Virus record (IMG/VR): IMGVR_UViG_3300015024_000001
Span: 1-64,000 of that record
From: a virus
Strand: one strand, 5' to 3'
DNA: 64,000 nt
Position numbers and translations under genes: made by a program. The stretch's first letter is position 1. Each line of letters begins with the position of its first letter. The notes below the pieces were generated by a model. That model was not told the DNA's origin and ran no database searches. It saw only the letters and a program-made list of their open reading frames with translations. Of the stretch, positions 7,214 to 14,797 are shown in pieces.

Positions 7214-7764
7214 CACTAGAATTGTTGAAGTATCTGAATTTAACACGATACAAAACAATTTTAGAGCCTTGTGTTGGTGATGGTCATATAAGAGATATAG
7301 TCCAAACACGATATCCTCACTTGCAATACACAACTAATGACATAGATCTTACAAAAGATGCTGACAGACATTTTGATGCTACTGTGGACGGTTGTTTATA
7401 TAATCAAATAGATACAGATGAAACAAGTGCTGATTTATTTCACAAACTACCTTACTTCTGGGACTGTTGCATTACTAATTTTCCTTACGATGTGCAGGAT
7501 GATATCTTACCTCTAGTGTGGGAGCATACAGATCTTCTAGCTTTTATACCACGTTTAACATGGCTTGAACCAACTAAAACAAGAGCTAAGTTTCTACAAG
7601 ATAATAAAAAACATTGTAGATACCAAATTATCTTTAATCCACGACCTAAGTATGACAGCAAAGGTTCTGACAATGTTACTTCTATGTTCATAGTATATGA
7701 TAAGAATTTCTATGGAAATCCCGAACAAATCTATGCAACAGATTGGCAGTCGAATGTACTCTAA
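7171..7764 (+). CDS. Class I SAM-dependent methyltransferase, probable DNA adenine type
   Basis: 197 residues. Residues 31-38 (LEPCVGDG) form the SAM-binding motif I; TNDID (about 55-59) fits the acidic end of strand 2; TNFPY (102-106) takes the position of the catalytic (N/D)PPY motif, with Phe for the first Pro. LTWLEPTKTRAKF and PRPKYDSKGSDNVTS match a group of small phage methyltransferase-like proteins. An N6-adenine target is the usual expectation, but specificity cannot be read here and the altered motif may lower activity. No dedicated target-recognition domain is visible. Confidence 0.65.
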   Translation: MRRRHDAYYTEQGLTLELLKYLNLTRYKTILEPCVGDGHIRDIVQTRYPHLQYTTNDIDLTKDADRHFDATVDGCLYNQIDTDETSADLFHKLPYFWDCCITNFPYDVQDDILPLVWEHTDLLAFIPRLTWLEPTKTRAKFLQDNKKHCRYQIIFNPRPKYDSKGSDNVTSMFIVYDKNFYGNPEQIYATDWQSNVL

Positions 7765-7793
7765 TATGGTCAACTCTATAGCAGCTTCTTTGT

Positions 7794-8027
7794 ATGCTAT
7801 TACAGAGGTGTGTGACGACCCCTGATGATACTAAATTTGAACACAACTATTTGTGGTTTTTACGTTATATATTAAAGTATGATAACACACCACATGATGG
7901 TGACTGTACTCAAAAGTGCTTTGCTTGCGATCAATGTATAATTGATAGTTATAGAGAAAAAGCAATTCCACTTATCAACAAACAAGCTTTTGATCAGTAC
8001 TTAGTCGATGAGGAGCTATGCGAATAA
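7794..8027 (+). CDS. Small protein with cysteine cluster
   Basis: 77 residues. DCTQKCFACDQCIID holds four closely spaced Cys, a likely zinc or metal site. A 19-codon frame from 7766 leads into this region and may couple translation. Ends 10 bases into the next gene, whose ribosome site GAGGAG lies inside it. Confidence 0.5.
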   Translation: MLLQRCVTTPDDTKFEHNYLWFLRYILKYDNTPHDGDCTQKCFACDQCIIDSYREKAIPLINKQAFDQYLVDEELCE

Positions 8028-8323
8028 AAAATGAATGGTGGGATGTAGTTATAGGTGGTATTTTAGTACTAATCATAGCTTTTCTTCTATGGTGTTTTTC
8101 TGTATTTAATAATTCCTATATCGTAACCACAGATCAAAATGTACATGTAACTGATAAATATCATAAAGCTGAAGATTGTACTACTACATCTGATGGTAAT
8201 GGTAGTACATATGAGTCTTGCGATCCAGAACAATTTGTAGTTATTTTCGACAACAATAAATCAATAGATTTGAAGCAACAAACAGTATGGTCACAAGTAC
8301 GTGTTAACCAGTTATGGCATTAA
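8018..8323 (+). CDS. Single-pass membrane protein
   Basis: 101 residues. Residues 11-31 (VIGGILVLIIAFLLWCFSVF) form a clear transmembrane helix after a short charged N-terminus, so the C-terminal 70 residues probably face the periplasm. That part has two Cys (EDCTTTSDGNG and ESCDPE) which could form a disulfide. Candidate roles include superinfection exclusion, but there is no direct evidence. A TTCTATGG motif copy lies in the membrane-helix codons. Confidence 0.65.
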   Translation: MRIKNEWWDVVIGGILVLIIAFLLWCFSVFNNSYIVTTDQNVHVTDKYHKAEDCTTTSDGNGSTYESCDPEQFVVIFDNNKSIDLKQQTVWSQVRVNQLWH

Positions 8324-8373
8324 TACCAAGAGCAAGGTCGTTTGTGGACAATCAAAAAGGAGGCTTATAGACT

Positions 8374-8508
8374 ATGATTACACAAGAGAATATCGACAGA
8401 GCTATCGTAGAACATGAAGCTAGAGTTACACAGTCAGGTTTCTGGCTTGTAGCTGCACATGACTTACTTATGATAGGGATCATCTATCTCATCATCAAGA
8501 TCTTCTAA
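8374..8508 (+). CDS. 44-residue membrane-anchored peptide
   Basis: A strong AAAAAGGAGG ribosome site ends 10 bases before the ATG. The first 20 residues are polar and helical (ENIDRAIVEHEARV); residues 24-44 are hydrophobic (AAHDLLMIGIIYLIIKIF), a probable C-terminal membrane anchor. The gene's last 45 bases overlap the convergent frame at 8464-8721. Confidence 0.55.
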   Translation: MITQENIDRAIVEHEARVTQSGFWLVAAHDLLMIGIIYLIIKIF

Positions 8509-8721
8509 TGTTTTAGCATCAACATCAGCTTCAAGATCACGTATATTAATATTAACTAGAAATGATGACATAGTGTATAAGTCTTCTGACAAAGACTCTA
8601 TCTTAGCAGGATCTGTTTTTATTCTGTGAAACAGATCTATAACTTTTACTAGCATGTCTATAGCTGTATAGGGATCATGCATTGGTGACGCTGAAAAAGA
8701 ATCAAGAATATCAATATCCAT
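8464..8721 (-). CDS. Antisense acidic protein, 85 residues
   Basis: On the - strand within the + strand block, from the ATG at 8721 to the stop at 8464; in-frame sequence upstream of that ATG looks non-coding. Content is protein-like: MDIDILDSFSAS, then AIDMLVKVIDLFHRI and a very acidic C-terminus (AKTLEDLDDEIDDP). It sits convergent to 8374-8508 and divergent from 8752-8988, with a dispersed motif copy (8725) in the 30 bases between the divergent starts. It would be the only - strand gene in the first 23 kb, so confidence is limited. Confidence 0.4.
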   Translation of the reverse strand: MDIDILDSFSASPMHDPYTAIDMLVKVIDLFHRIKTDPAKIESLSEDLYTMSSFLVNINIRDLEADVDAKTLEDLDDEIDDPYHK

Positions 8722-8751
8722 AAACCGTAGAAAGAAAGGGTTATTAGTAGT

Positions 8752-8988
8752 ATGACACAAGTTGTGGTCAAAAAAGAAAAACCATGTATACTTACAGAAG
8801 AGTTTTTTAAGTCTGGTATGTTTGTAGTAGATTTTGATAATGATGTTTATATAACAGCGTTCGATCAAGATGAAAAGACAATGATTCTAGTTTCTTTAAA
8901 GTTTGGTGAAAGAATTGTATTTTGTGACAACCACCATCAAGATCTTACTATTCTAGAAAAAGGTACAGTGTTGGAGCTAACAGTATGA
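8752..8988 (+). CDS. Unknown 78-residue beta-rich protein
   Basis: The purine run of the motif copy at 8725 (AGAAAGGG) may serve as ribosome site about 12 bases before the ATG. Alternating strands (MFVVDFDNDVYITAF, MILVSLKF) suggest a small beta domain. The end overlaps the next ATG as ATGA. No family recognised. Confidence 0.55.
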   Translation: MTQVVVKKEKPCILTEEFFKSGMFVVDFDNDVYITAFDQDEKTMILVSLKFGERIVFCDNHHQDLTILEKGTVLELTV

Positions 8989-9332
8989 ACCAAAGACGAC
9001 AACAGCTTGAACTGATATTAGGTATGACTTTAAAACCTATAAATGAGACTAGATATGCTTCAGGTCTTATAGATTATGAATTTCCAGCAGGTATTCTGTA
9101 TGAAAATTTACAACTACTACTAACCTGTATAAGCAAAGGTAGTTTGGATTATAATGTATCTTTTGCTAGAGCCACTTATGAAATTACTCCAGATGGTATA
9201 CTACAAACACCACACACTATTATAGTAAATGGTCAACGGATTACTAGTGACTCTATTACTGTATCTTGGACAGACTATGAATGGGCGCAAAAGCAAAGAC
9301 TACAAGAGATGAGAGACTTATACAATGTATAA
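8985..9332 (+). CDS. Unknown 115-residue protein
   Basis: Linked by ATGA to the preceding gene and overlapping the next by 8 bases. Predicted mixed fold; HTIIVNGQRITSDSITVSW looks like a beta hairpin. No motif recognised. Confidence 0.5.
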   Translation: MNQRRQQLELILGMTLKPINETRYASGLIDYEFPAGILYENLQLLLTCISKGSLDYNVSFARATYEITPDGILQTPHTIIVNGQRITSDSITVSWTDYEWAQKQRLQEMRDLYNV

Positions 9333-9618
9333 CCATTATTTCTATGACTATCAAGGTGAAATTATTGCACAGTGGTTGCAATATCCTACATTATTAGCAA
9401 GAGGTAAATCTGTGCTTATGACAGGCAACCAACCAGCAGTATATATGATACAAGCTGAAATCCACATCCAAGGAGAAACACCCACAGCTAACAACTTTTG
9501 CTGGCTTGTGAACCGTTTATCTAAAATTGTGGCTGATGTATCATATATAGATACGTCAGCGCCACGTACACCATTACCACTCAAATCTGTGCAAGCTTTT
9601 AGAGGTGAAGCAACATGA
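9325..9618 (+). CDS. Unknown 97-residue protein
   Basis: Begins within the previous gene and ends in an ATGA overlap with the next. Polar, with a possible beta strand in VYMIQAEIHIQGE. No domain recognised. Confidence 0.5.
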   Translation: MYNHYFYDYQGEIIAQWLQYPTLLARGKSVLMTGNQPAVYMIQAEIHIQGETPTANNFCWLVNRLSKIVADVSYIDTSAPRTPLPLKSVQAFRGEAT

Positions 9619-10091
9619 TTAGATATTCTGAAAAAAGTCAATTCATGATATGGGATCATAAGACACCACTATGGTCAGACCGTTTTGATAAAGCATTTGA
9701 TGACTTGAACGCTATCTATGAATACTGTGACGACTCCTATAACTTAGATGATGACGTAAAAGAGGAGTGGGATTCTTGCAGTCAGAGTCCTACTCTTATG
9801 TGTGAGTTTTTACGACTCTACTGTATGGAGGCTGTATGTTTTCCTGAGCTTAATTTACCTGAATGGTTGCAGGATGACTTACCAGAGGATATGGACAGTT
9901 TGTACGATGCTATACCTCAAGATCATAAAATACTGGAGAAGCTAGAAGAGTTAAATAATTATATCCGTAAACAAAGATGCGTACTATGGTATGAACCTAC
10001 TAACTGGAAGCCAATACCAGAAAGTTTGACAGATCCTAATTATAAAATCAAAATTACTAAGCAACCTAGAAGATTACCATTTGATGACTAA
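9615..10091 (+). CDS. Unknown acidic 158-residue protein
   Basis: Rich in Asp and Glu (YNLDDDVKEEWDS, DDLPEDMDSLYD) with a basic last 15 residues. ATGA overlap with the upstream gene. Could be a small helical phage inhibitor or binding protein; nothing specific is visible. Confidence 0.5.
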   Translation: MIRYSEKSQFMIWDHKTPLWSDRFDKAFDDLNAIYEYCDDSYNLDDDVKEEWDSCSQSPTLMCEFLRLYCMEAVCFPELNLPEWLQDDLPEDMDSLYDAIPQDHKILEKLEELNNYIRKQRCVLWYEPTNWKPIPESLTDPNYKIKITKQPRRLPFDD

Positions 10092-10096
10092 ACAGT

Positions 10097-10714
10097 ATGG
10101 AACTTGTAATCCCACAATTATTGAAATCTCATGGTGAACATATACGTCTACCATATGCTTACAAGCGATATCCATCAGGACGTTTAGGTGCTTACTTCAT
10201 AGAACTTATTTGTTATGACGAAGATAGACCTACATCACGACCTTACTTTCTATGGGGTTTTGTATTGTTTACTAAAGATGATGAAGAGATCGTAGAAAGA
10301 GAAAGGGTGAAGTTCTGGATACCTCATAACTGGTACCTATGTGTACAGAAAGATGACATTACAAATCCACGTCGTTATGATCCTGTATTTTTATATAGAC
10401 GTAGTATACAGATAGCTAAGTACTGGTACAAGATATATGCAAAACGTAGTTATATAGTTGATGATGCCGATCTATATCAATTAGATCCACCAGCAATTAA
10501 AAAACCTACTTATGTATATTTAGGATATGAAGTACTTACAGGTTTTCCTATATGTGTGTTGGAAGCACATAATACAAAAGAAGCTTGCCGTTCATTGAAA
10601 AAGATGTATAAAACAGAAGGTACACAAGTAAAGACACGTCTGCTTAACCCTATGTTAGATTACTATTTAGAACATCCAAAATATAAAAAGATGATGCGTA
10701 AAATACTCGGATGA
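10097..10714 (+). CDS. Unknown 205-residue basic/aromatic protein
   Basis: Starts 5 bases after the previous stop. Unusually rich in Tyr, Arg and Lys (YAYKRYPSGRLGAYF, KYWYKIYAKRSY) with a basic C-terminus (KYKKMMRKILG). The pattern suggests a nucleic-acid binder, but no family is recognised. A TTCTATGG copy lies at 10248. It overlaps the next start (ATGA). Confidence 0.5.
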   Translation: MELVIPQLLKSHGEHIRLPYAYKRYPSGRLGAYFIELICYDEDRPTSRPYFLWGFVLFTKDDEEIVERERVKFWIPHNWYLCVQKDDITNPRRYDPVFLYRRSIQIAKYWYKIYAKRSYIVDDADLYQLDPPAIKKPTYVYLGYEVLTGFPICVLEAHNTKEACRSLKKMYKTEGTQVKTRLLNPMLDYYLEHPKYKKMMRKILG

Positions 10715-10912
10715 AAAAATATAAAATTAAATTACAGACTGATGGCTATTACTGCATTCAAAAACGATTCTTATTTATCTTTTGGAAAGATATGTTGTTT
10801 TCTAGATAAAAAACAAGCTTTACAATATGCCTCTGAGTATTTATTAGCACATGATGAGACCATGCACAACACTTGGTTAAACAAAAAGATAACTATGAGC
10901 AGTTACTACTAG
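10711..10912 (+). pseudogene. Small protein gene with a +1 frame change
   Basis: The first frame gives 32 residues (KYKIKLQTDGYYCIQKRFLF, then IFWKDM) and stops at TAA 10807-10809. The +1 frame, open across the same spot, continues as LDKKQALQYASEYLLAHDE to TAG 10910-10912. Together they read as one small protein: a beta hairpin carrying the QKRFLFxFW signature, then a helix. Either a one-base change has broken the gene, or a +1 ribosomal frameshift at or before the TAA joins them, or the base is a sequencing error. A similar +1 case occurs at 20920. Confidence 0.45.
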
Positions 10913-10989
10913 ATCGTATGATTGCTGATGGTTCTATCACGACCGATATATACACAAAATACAGTCCTATTCCTATTGTTGGAATATAA
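10873..10989 (+). CDS. Possible short frame, 38 residues
   Basis: Starts at a TTG inside the end of the broken gene and runs to TAA at 10987-10989. The product (starting MVKQKDNYEQLLLDRMIADG) looks protein-like, but there is no ATG before 10918 and no clear ribosome site. It fills the gap before the Hsp20-like gene. Low confidence. Confidence 0.25.
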   Translation: MVKQKDNYEQLLLDRMIADGSITTDIYTKYSPIPIVGI

Positions 10990-11002
10990 ACAAGAGAAAT
11001 AT

Positions 11003-11527
11003 ATGACATTATCAGCTAATCCTTCTATCAATCAAGATCCCACTGATTTTTACAGACCAAAAACAGAATCGATCCCTACTATTTTCGATGAGACCTTTGC
11101 ACCTTTCATTATAGAAACCTTTGGTAATCAACAAAAATCACCCACTTACAGAGGTCAAAAATCACCTGACCAGTATACTTATATACTAGCTATAGAGATT
11201 CCACGTTTGATTTATAATACTATTTCTGTAGAAATTGAGGAAGATCTAAAATCAACTTCACAGTTTAGAAGAGTTGGTTATCCTAGCTATAACATTGTGA
11301 TCAAAGCTGATCAACTGTTACTTGCTATTTACTCAAATGCAACAGAAAGATCTACCAAGAAAAAGTACGAGACAGAATGTGTTTTAGAAGGACAGATTGT
11401 GGCTCTAGATGGCTCTCTAACGCTTGCATACAGTGAAGGTGTACTTATGATTGAAATCCCATTGCAACGTCCTGTAGAAGCTAAAACAAAGGCACTGAGC
11501 GCACGTTTATCTGATATGCCTGTATAA
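11003..11527 (+). CDS. Hsp20/alpha-crystallin-like small heat-shock protein
   Basis: 174 residues from the ATG at 11003; a longer TTG start at 10922 overlaps another frame. After a polar N-terminus, QYTYILAIEIPRL opens an alpha-crystallin-type beta sandwich: ISVEIEE, YNIVIKADQLLLAIY, TECVLEGQIVALDG and the final EGVLMIEIPLQRP, with the I-x-I-like C-terminal tail typical of Hsp20. Such holdases are known in cyanophages, where they may protect capsid or host proteins during infection. It is followed at once by a terminator, so it probably ends a transcript. Confidence 0.5.
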   Translation: MTLSANPSINQDPTDFYRPKTESIPTIFDETFAPFIIETFGNQQKSPTYRGQKSPDQYTYILAIEIPRLIYNTISVEIEEDLKSTSQFRRVGYPSYNIVIKADQLLLAIYSNATERSTKKKYETECVLEGQIVALDGSLTLAYSEGVLMIEIPLQRPVEAKTKALSARLSDMPV

Positions 11528-11543
11528 ATACACAGTATTCATT

Positions 11544-11580
11544 AAGGAGTCGGCTAAGAACTGACTCCTTTTATTTTTTA
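11544..11580 (+). terminator. Rho-independent terminator after the Hsp20-like gene
   Basis: Arms AAGGAGTC (11544-11551) and GACTCCTT (11563-11570) form a perfect 8-bp stem with an 11-base loop, followed by TTATTTTTTA. It separates the Hsp20-like gene from the nucleotidyltransferase, whose ATG begins at the end of the T run. Confidence 0.8.
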
Positions 11581-12113
11581 TGTCTATCCCACAACAAAAA
11601 TTAGTAGCTGATTCTATACTTACAAAGCTAGAAACTATCGATCCCCATGTTATTCTTGCTGGTGGCGCACCGAGAGACTGGTCATTTGGTAATATAGCTA
11701 CTGACCTTGATTTTTACTTACATCTAACCACTATATCTGTGGTAGAACTCCACATTAAACTATACGATCTAGGTTTGTTACAGAATCCTTTGTACCCTAG
11801 TGATCTTACAATTGCTGAAAATTACCTAGAAACATCTGTTGTGAGGTGGGTTGTTTCTGTTGATTATGAAGGGCATAAAGTACAGATTGTTGTTATGCAC
11901 AGACCTGTTATCGAATCTGTGTTAACACACTTTTCATTATCTATCTACAAGATCTATTATAAAAACCAAATATTTCACACTACACCAGAGTTTTTAAAGA
12001 CCGTAGAAGAGAAAGTAATCAGACAAGTGGAACCAGCTTTCGGTACTGGTTATGTAGATAAAATTTTAGCTGTGTTTCCTGACTATACCTTTATCAATAC
12101 AATGGAGTTTTAA
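11580..12113 (+). CDS. Nucleotidyltransferase of the tRNA-NT/poly(A) polymerase head type
   Basis: 177 residues. VILAGGAPRDWSFGNIATDLDFYL (about 25-48) is the GG-x-x-R-D, then D-x-D metal site of the Pol-beta nucleotidyltransferase superfamily as seen in CCA-adding enzymes. The C-terminal RNA-binding domains of those enzymes are absent, so the protein is a stand-alone head domain. Substrate unknown. A CCGTAGAAGAGAAAG motif copy at 12001 encodes TVEEK. The ATG overlaps the terminator T run, so its transcription start is unclear. Confidence 0.7.
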   Translation: MSIPQQKLVADSILTKLETIDPHVILAGGAPRDWSFGNIATDLDFYLHLTTISVVELHIKLYDLGLLQNPLYPSDLTIAENYLETSVVRWVVSVDYEGHKVQIVVMHRPVIESVLTHFSLSIYKIYYKNQIFHTTPEFLKTVEEKVIRQVEPAFGTGYVDKILAVFPDYTFINTMEF

Positions 12114-12114
12114 T

Positions 12115-12330
12115 ATGAATAACAAAATACCAACAATTTTACATTGTATTAACAATGGTGATTATGATTATGTTTTACAAGATTTTTATGGTTTAACTAA
12201 GGAAGAAGTTTGGGATTTATGGTCAGAAATAGTTTCTGAGTATAAACCAGCACGTCAAGGTACAGAGTTTGAATACAACTACCTACAAGAGTTATTACAC
12301 CGCCTACTTCAAAATGAACCTGTGATGTAA
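12115..12330 (+). CDS. Unknown 71-residue helical protein
   Basis: Follows the nucleotidyltransferase by one base. Contains EFEYNYLQELLHRLLQNE, a likely amphipathic helix. No family seen. Confidence 0.55.
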   Translation: MNNKIPTILHCINNGDYDYVLQDFYGLTKEEVWDLWSEIVSEYKPARQGTEFEYNYLQELLHRLLQNEPVM

Positions 12331-12397
12331 TATATCTAACGAGTAGCAGAAGTTCGTGGATTGATAAGTCGTCTACAAGAAACTCTATTGGAGGGTT

Positions 12398-12643
12398 ATG
12401 ATGATAAATAGAGGTGATAAAGTGATAGCTATGAAAGATATACTATACGGTAATGTGTTTGTGATAGTAGGTAGTGAAGGTATAGTCACAGATTATGATG
12501 CACATGGTAGTGGTCATATAGAGGTGCTATGGACTGATGGTGAACTTACTTGTGCTAGGTTGGGTCATAACACTGAAGAGGTACGACCTGACATCAAAGC
12601 TGCATCAAAAGAAAATTGTATAGAGATCATAGTTGATTCATGA
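12398..12643 (+). CDS. SH3-like small beta protein
   Basis: 81 residues with GGAGGG 8 bases before the ATG. RGDKVIAMKDI, then VIVGSEGIVTDYD and HIEVLWTDGE have the pattern of small SH3-like barrels (KOW or DUF-type) that bind nucleic acid or protein. Last gene before a 271-base non-coding stretch. Confidence 0.55.
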   Translation: MMINRGDKVIAMKDILYGNVFVIVGSEGIVTDYDAHGSGHIEVLWTDGELTCARLGHNTEEVRPDIKAASKENCIEIIVDS

Positions 12644-12914
12644 TGTGCTAATGCACGTTGTTGCTTTGTTTTTATCCATCTAGTAGAATTAGGAGTAATA
12701 GAGATTGAAAAATGCTACATCTATTCACAACATAATCACAGTTTCGAGATTTTATTGGTACAGCAATAACTATCTTGCATAGCCTAGAAATACATAATAA
12801 GTATAGCAACTTTTTTAAAAATTATTGCAAAAACATTGGATAACAGTAGCAGTTATTTCTATCTTATTTATGCTATACTTATTATATAAACTAAAAGAAG
12901 GCAAATAGTTAAGC
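12644..12914 (+). promoter_or_regulatory. Non-coding region with 15-bp inverted repeat and promoter
   Basis: No gene is seen in these 271 bases. A perfect 15-base inverted repeat, ATAATAAGTATAGCA at 12794-12808 and TGCTATACTTATTAT at 12871-12885, flanks a very AT-rich stretch. The right arm contains TATACT, a good -10 element for the gene at 12915; the left arm gives the same -10 on the other strand. The pair could be divergent promoters, an operator pair or an origin-like site. It looks like the start of a new transcription unit. Confidence 0.5.
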
Positions 12915-13607
12915 ATGAAGATAGCTAATCCTGAAGTTGTAGATACATTAAATACAGCACTAGACAAGAAACCACGAGATAGTGATCTTGTTATCGGTTT
13001 ATTTTCAGATGATGACCGTATGGTTGCATCCCTATTGGTGGGTAAATTGTTCCAAACACTCGACTTACTGGAAGCTAGATCAGAAGAAAATCTAAAAATA
13101 CAAAAAGAGACTAAAGACTTAGTAGCTACTTTATTGAAAGATAAAGACTCTACTAATGTAAACCCAACAACTCTTGCACATTTCTTCAACAATAACCCTG
13201 AAATACTTGAAGACTTTTCGTTTGAGAACAACTCTATATCCTACAAAGGTAACTTTCTTGGTAGTGATTCTGAACAACTTATTACACTCTCATTGAAACT
13301 TGAGGATAATTTCGGTACAAAACATGTACCATTCAGTACACTTTTGATGGCTATGAAGCGTTACTTTGTAGCTAAAAAGAACTCTATTAACTACTTAAAA
13401 GAGTTTGTCGAGACTCAATGTGAAGATTATTTATCTGACTATAAAACTAAAAAAAGGACGAAAATCCCAATGAAATTTTTAAAAGGTATTTGTTCAGAAT
13501 TACCTGCTATTACCACCGATACTTTAAGACTGCTCATGTCTGAACTTGGTTACGAAGAAACTAAGAACAATACAAGATCTGTTTTCTTTTCTAAGGTAGT
13601 TGAGTAA
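12915..13607 (+). CDS. Unknown 230-residue protein, first gene of a unit
   Basis: Preceded by its own promoter-like region and AGAAGG ribosome site. The N-terminal half is helical with a coiled-coil stretch (LLEARSEENLKIQKETKDL). The C-terminal third is basic (KTKKRTKIPMKFLKG), followed by a helix pair and a strand (RSVFFSKVVE) that could be a winged-helix DNA-binding domain. The stop overlaps the next ATG (TAATG). A regulator or replication accessory protein is possible, not shown. Confidence 0.55.
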   Translation: MKIANPEVVDTLNTALDKKPRDSDLVIGLFSDDDRMVASLLVGKLFQTLDLLEARSEENLKIQKETKDLVATLLKDKDSTNVNPTTLAHFFNNNPEILEDFSFENNSISYKGNFLGSDSEQLITLSLKLEDNFGTKHVPFSTLLMAMKRYFVAKKNSINYLKEFVETQCEDYLSDYKTKKRTKIPMKFLKGICSELPAITTDTLRLLMSELGYEETKNNTRSVFFSKVVE

Positions 13608-13780
13608 TGGCTGACTACAAAATAACAAGACAACGTATACTGGAACTTACTGAAGGTGAAGAAGAAGGTGAAGACGATAAAGAGTATGTGTTGAGTTTAT
13701 TACAACAATTACATAAAGGCAAGATTCGTTGCCATGAAGAACCATTAGAAGGAATAGAATTAGAAACAACAAGAATATGA
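13607..13780 (+). CDS. Unknown acidic 57-residue protein
   Basis: Begins in a TAATG overlap. Rich in Glu (LTEGEEEGEDDKEY, EGIELETT) with one likely helix (YVLSLLQQLHKGK). Overlaps the next start. No family. Confidence 0.5.
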   Translation: MADYKITRQRILELTEGEEEGEDDKEYVLSLLQQLHKGKIRCHEEPLEGIELETTRI

Positions 13781-13950
13781 AAATTGAACTGAAATGGCTA
13801 CCTAATGGACGTAAGACACCTGCACTACAACAAGTACACACCTATGCCGAGCTAGAGTTATTGGTAGTCAAGGACTTGGATATTGGCGATGGTGTGTTTT
13901 ATATTACAGAAGGTGGTCATATAGTAGCCGAGGCAAAGAGAACAGTATGA
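13777..13950 (+). CDS. Unknown 57-residue protein
   Basis: ATGA overlaps on both sides, ending at the first C5-methyltransferase start. Sequence suggests a small alpha/beta fold (YAELELLVVKDLDIGDG). Unknown role. Confidence 0.5.
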   Translation: MKIELKWLPNGRKTPALQQVHTYAELELLVVKDLDIGDGVFYITEGGHIVAEAKRTV

Positions 13951-14774
13951 ATATTCTTTCACTTTTTGATGGTTTATCGTGCGCCCAGATAGCCTTACAA
14001 CGAGCAGGTATACAGTATGATAATTACTATGCATCTGAAATAGACAAATATGCAATCAAAGTCACACAACACCATTTTCCTTCTACGGTTCAACTTGGGG
14101 ATGTACAAAATATTAAAGCTGTAGACTTACCACAAATTGACCTATTATGCGGTGGTTTTCCTTGCCAATCCTTCTCTAGCGCTGGTAAAGGTTTAGGATT
14201 TAATGACCCACGAGGTCAACTATTCTGGCATACGGTACGTTTGTTGAAAGAACTACAACCTCGTTATTTTCTATTTGAAAACGTAATCATGTCTAAAGTA
14301 AACAGAGATGTAATCACAGAAGCATTAGGTGTGGATTGTATAGAGATTGATAGCGCAGTACTAACAGCACAACATAGGCGTAGATTATATTGGACGAATA
14401 TACCTTTCTCGAAAACCATAGAAAATAAAGGTGTAGTGATTGCCGATATACTAAACTCTGAACCAGATCCTTCCTGTTATCTTTCTGTCAAAGGTATTGC
14501 ACGTATCACAAATAGTGCTTATGTCAAAAAATTGGTAACAAAGGATACAGAAAAAACTGGTACATTGCTGTCTGGCTATTATAAGATAGGTGGTGGTCAT
14601 TACTATGTACAAGATGACAAAGGTATTCGTATGTTTACACCTACAGAGTGTGAAAAACTACAAACACTTGATGTAGGATATACCTCTATAATCAGTAAAA
14701 CTCAACGTTATAAAAGCATTGGTAATAGTTGGACAGTAGATGTCATAGCACATATTTTTAAAGGCTTATTATGA
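13947..14774 (+). CDS. DNA C5-cytosine methyltransferase 1
   Basis: 275 residues with the ordered motifs of Dcm-type enzymes: I LSLFDGLSCAQIAL (4-17), IV GGFPCQSFSSAGKGLGF with catalytic Cys73, VI FENV, VIII QHRRRLYWTN, a target-recognition region, IX-like LQTLDVGYT, and X SIGNSWTVDVIA. All key residues are present. It probably methylates phage DNA against host restriction; the target sequence cannot be inferred. Its first 27 bases recur at the start of the next gene and its last 44 bases recur at that gene's end. Confidence 0.9.
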   Translation: MNILSLFDGLSCAQIALQRAGIQYDNYYASEIDKYAIKVTQHHFPSTVQLGDVQNIKAVDLPQIDLLCGGFPCQSFSSAGKGLGFNDPRGQLFWHTVRLLKELQPRYFLFENVIMSKVNRDVITEALGVDCIEIDSAVLTAQHRRRLYWTNIPFSKTIENKGVVIADILNSEPDPSCYLSVKGIARITNSAYVKKLVTKDTEKTGTLLSGYYKIGGGHYYVQDDKGIRMFTPTECEKLQTLDVGYTSIISKTQRYKSIGNSWTVDVIAHIFKGLL

Positions 14775-14797
14775 ATATTCTTTCACTTTTTGATGGT
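14730..14797 (+). repeat. Junction of tail repeat (44 bp) and head repeat (27 bp) between the methyltransferases
   Basis: Bases 14730-14773 are identical to 15635-15678. Bases 14771-14797 are identical to 13947-13973, overlapping in the ATG. The two methyltransferase genes therefore share head and tail sequence blocks in direct orientation, and recombination between them would remove one gene exactly. Confidence 0.85.

Noticed and set aside
12331-12397. Short frame encoding LISRLQETLLEGYDDK
   Set aside because: Coding-like, but only a TTG start and a very small size; it may be a remnant and is not supported enough to list as a gene.
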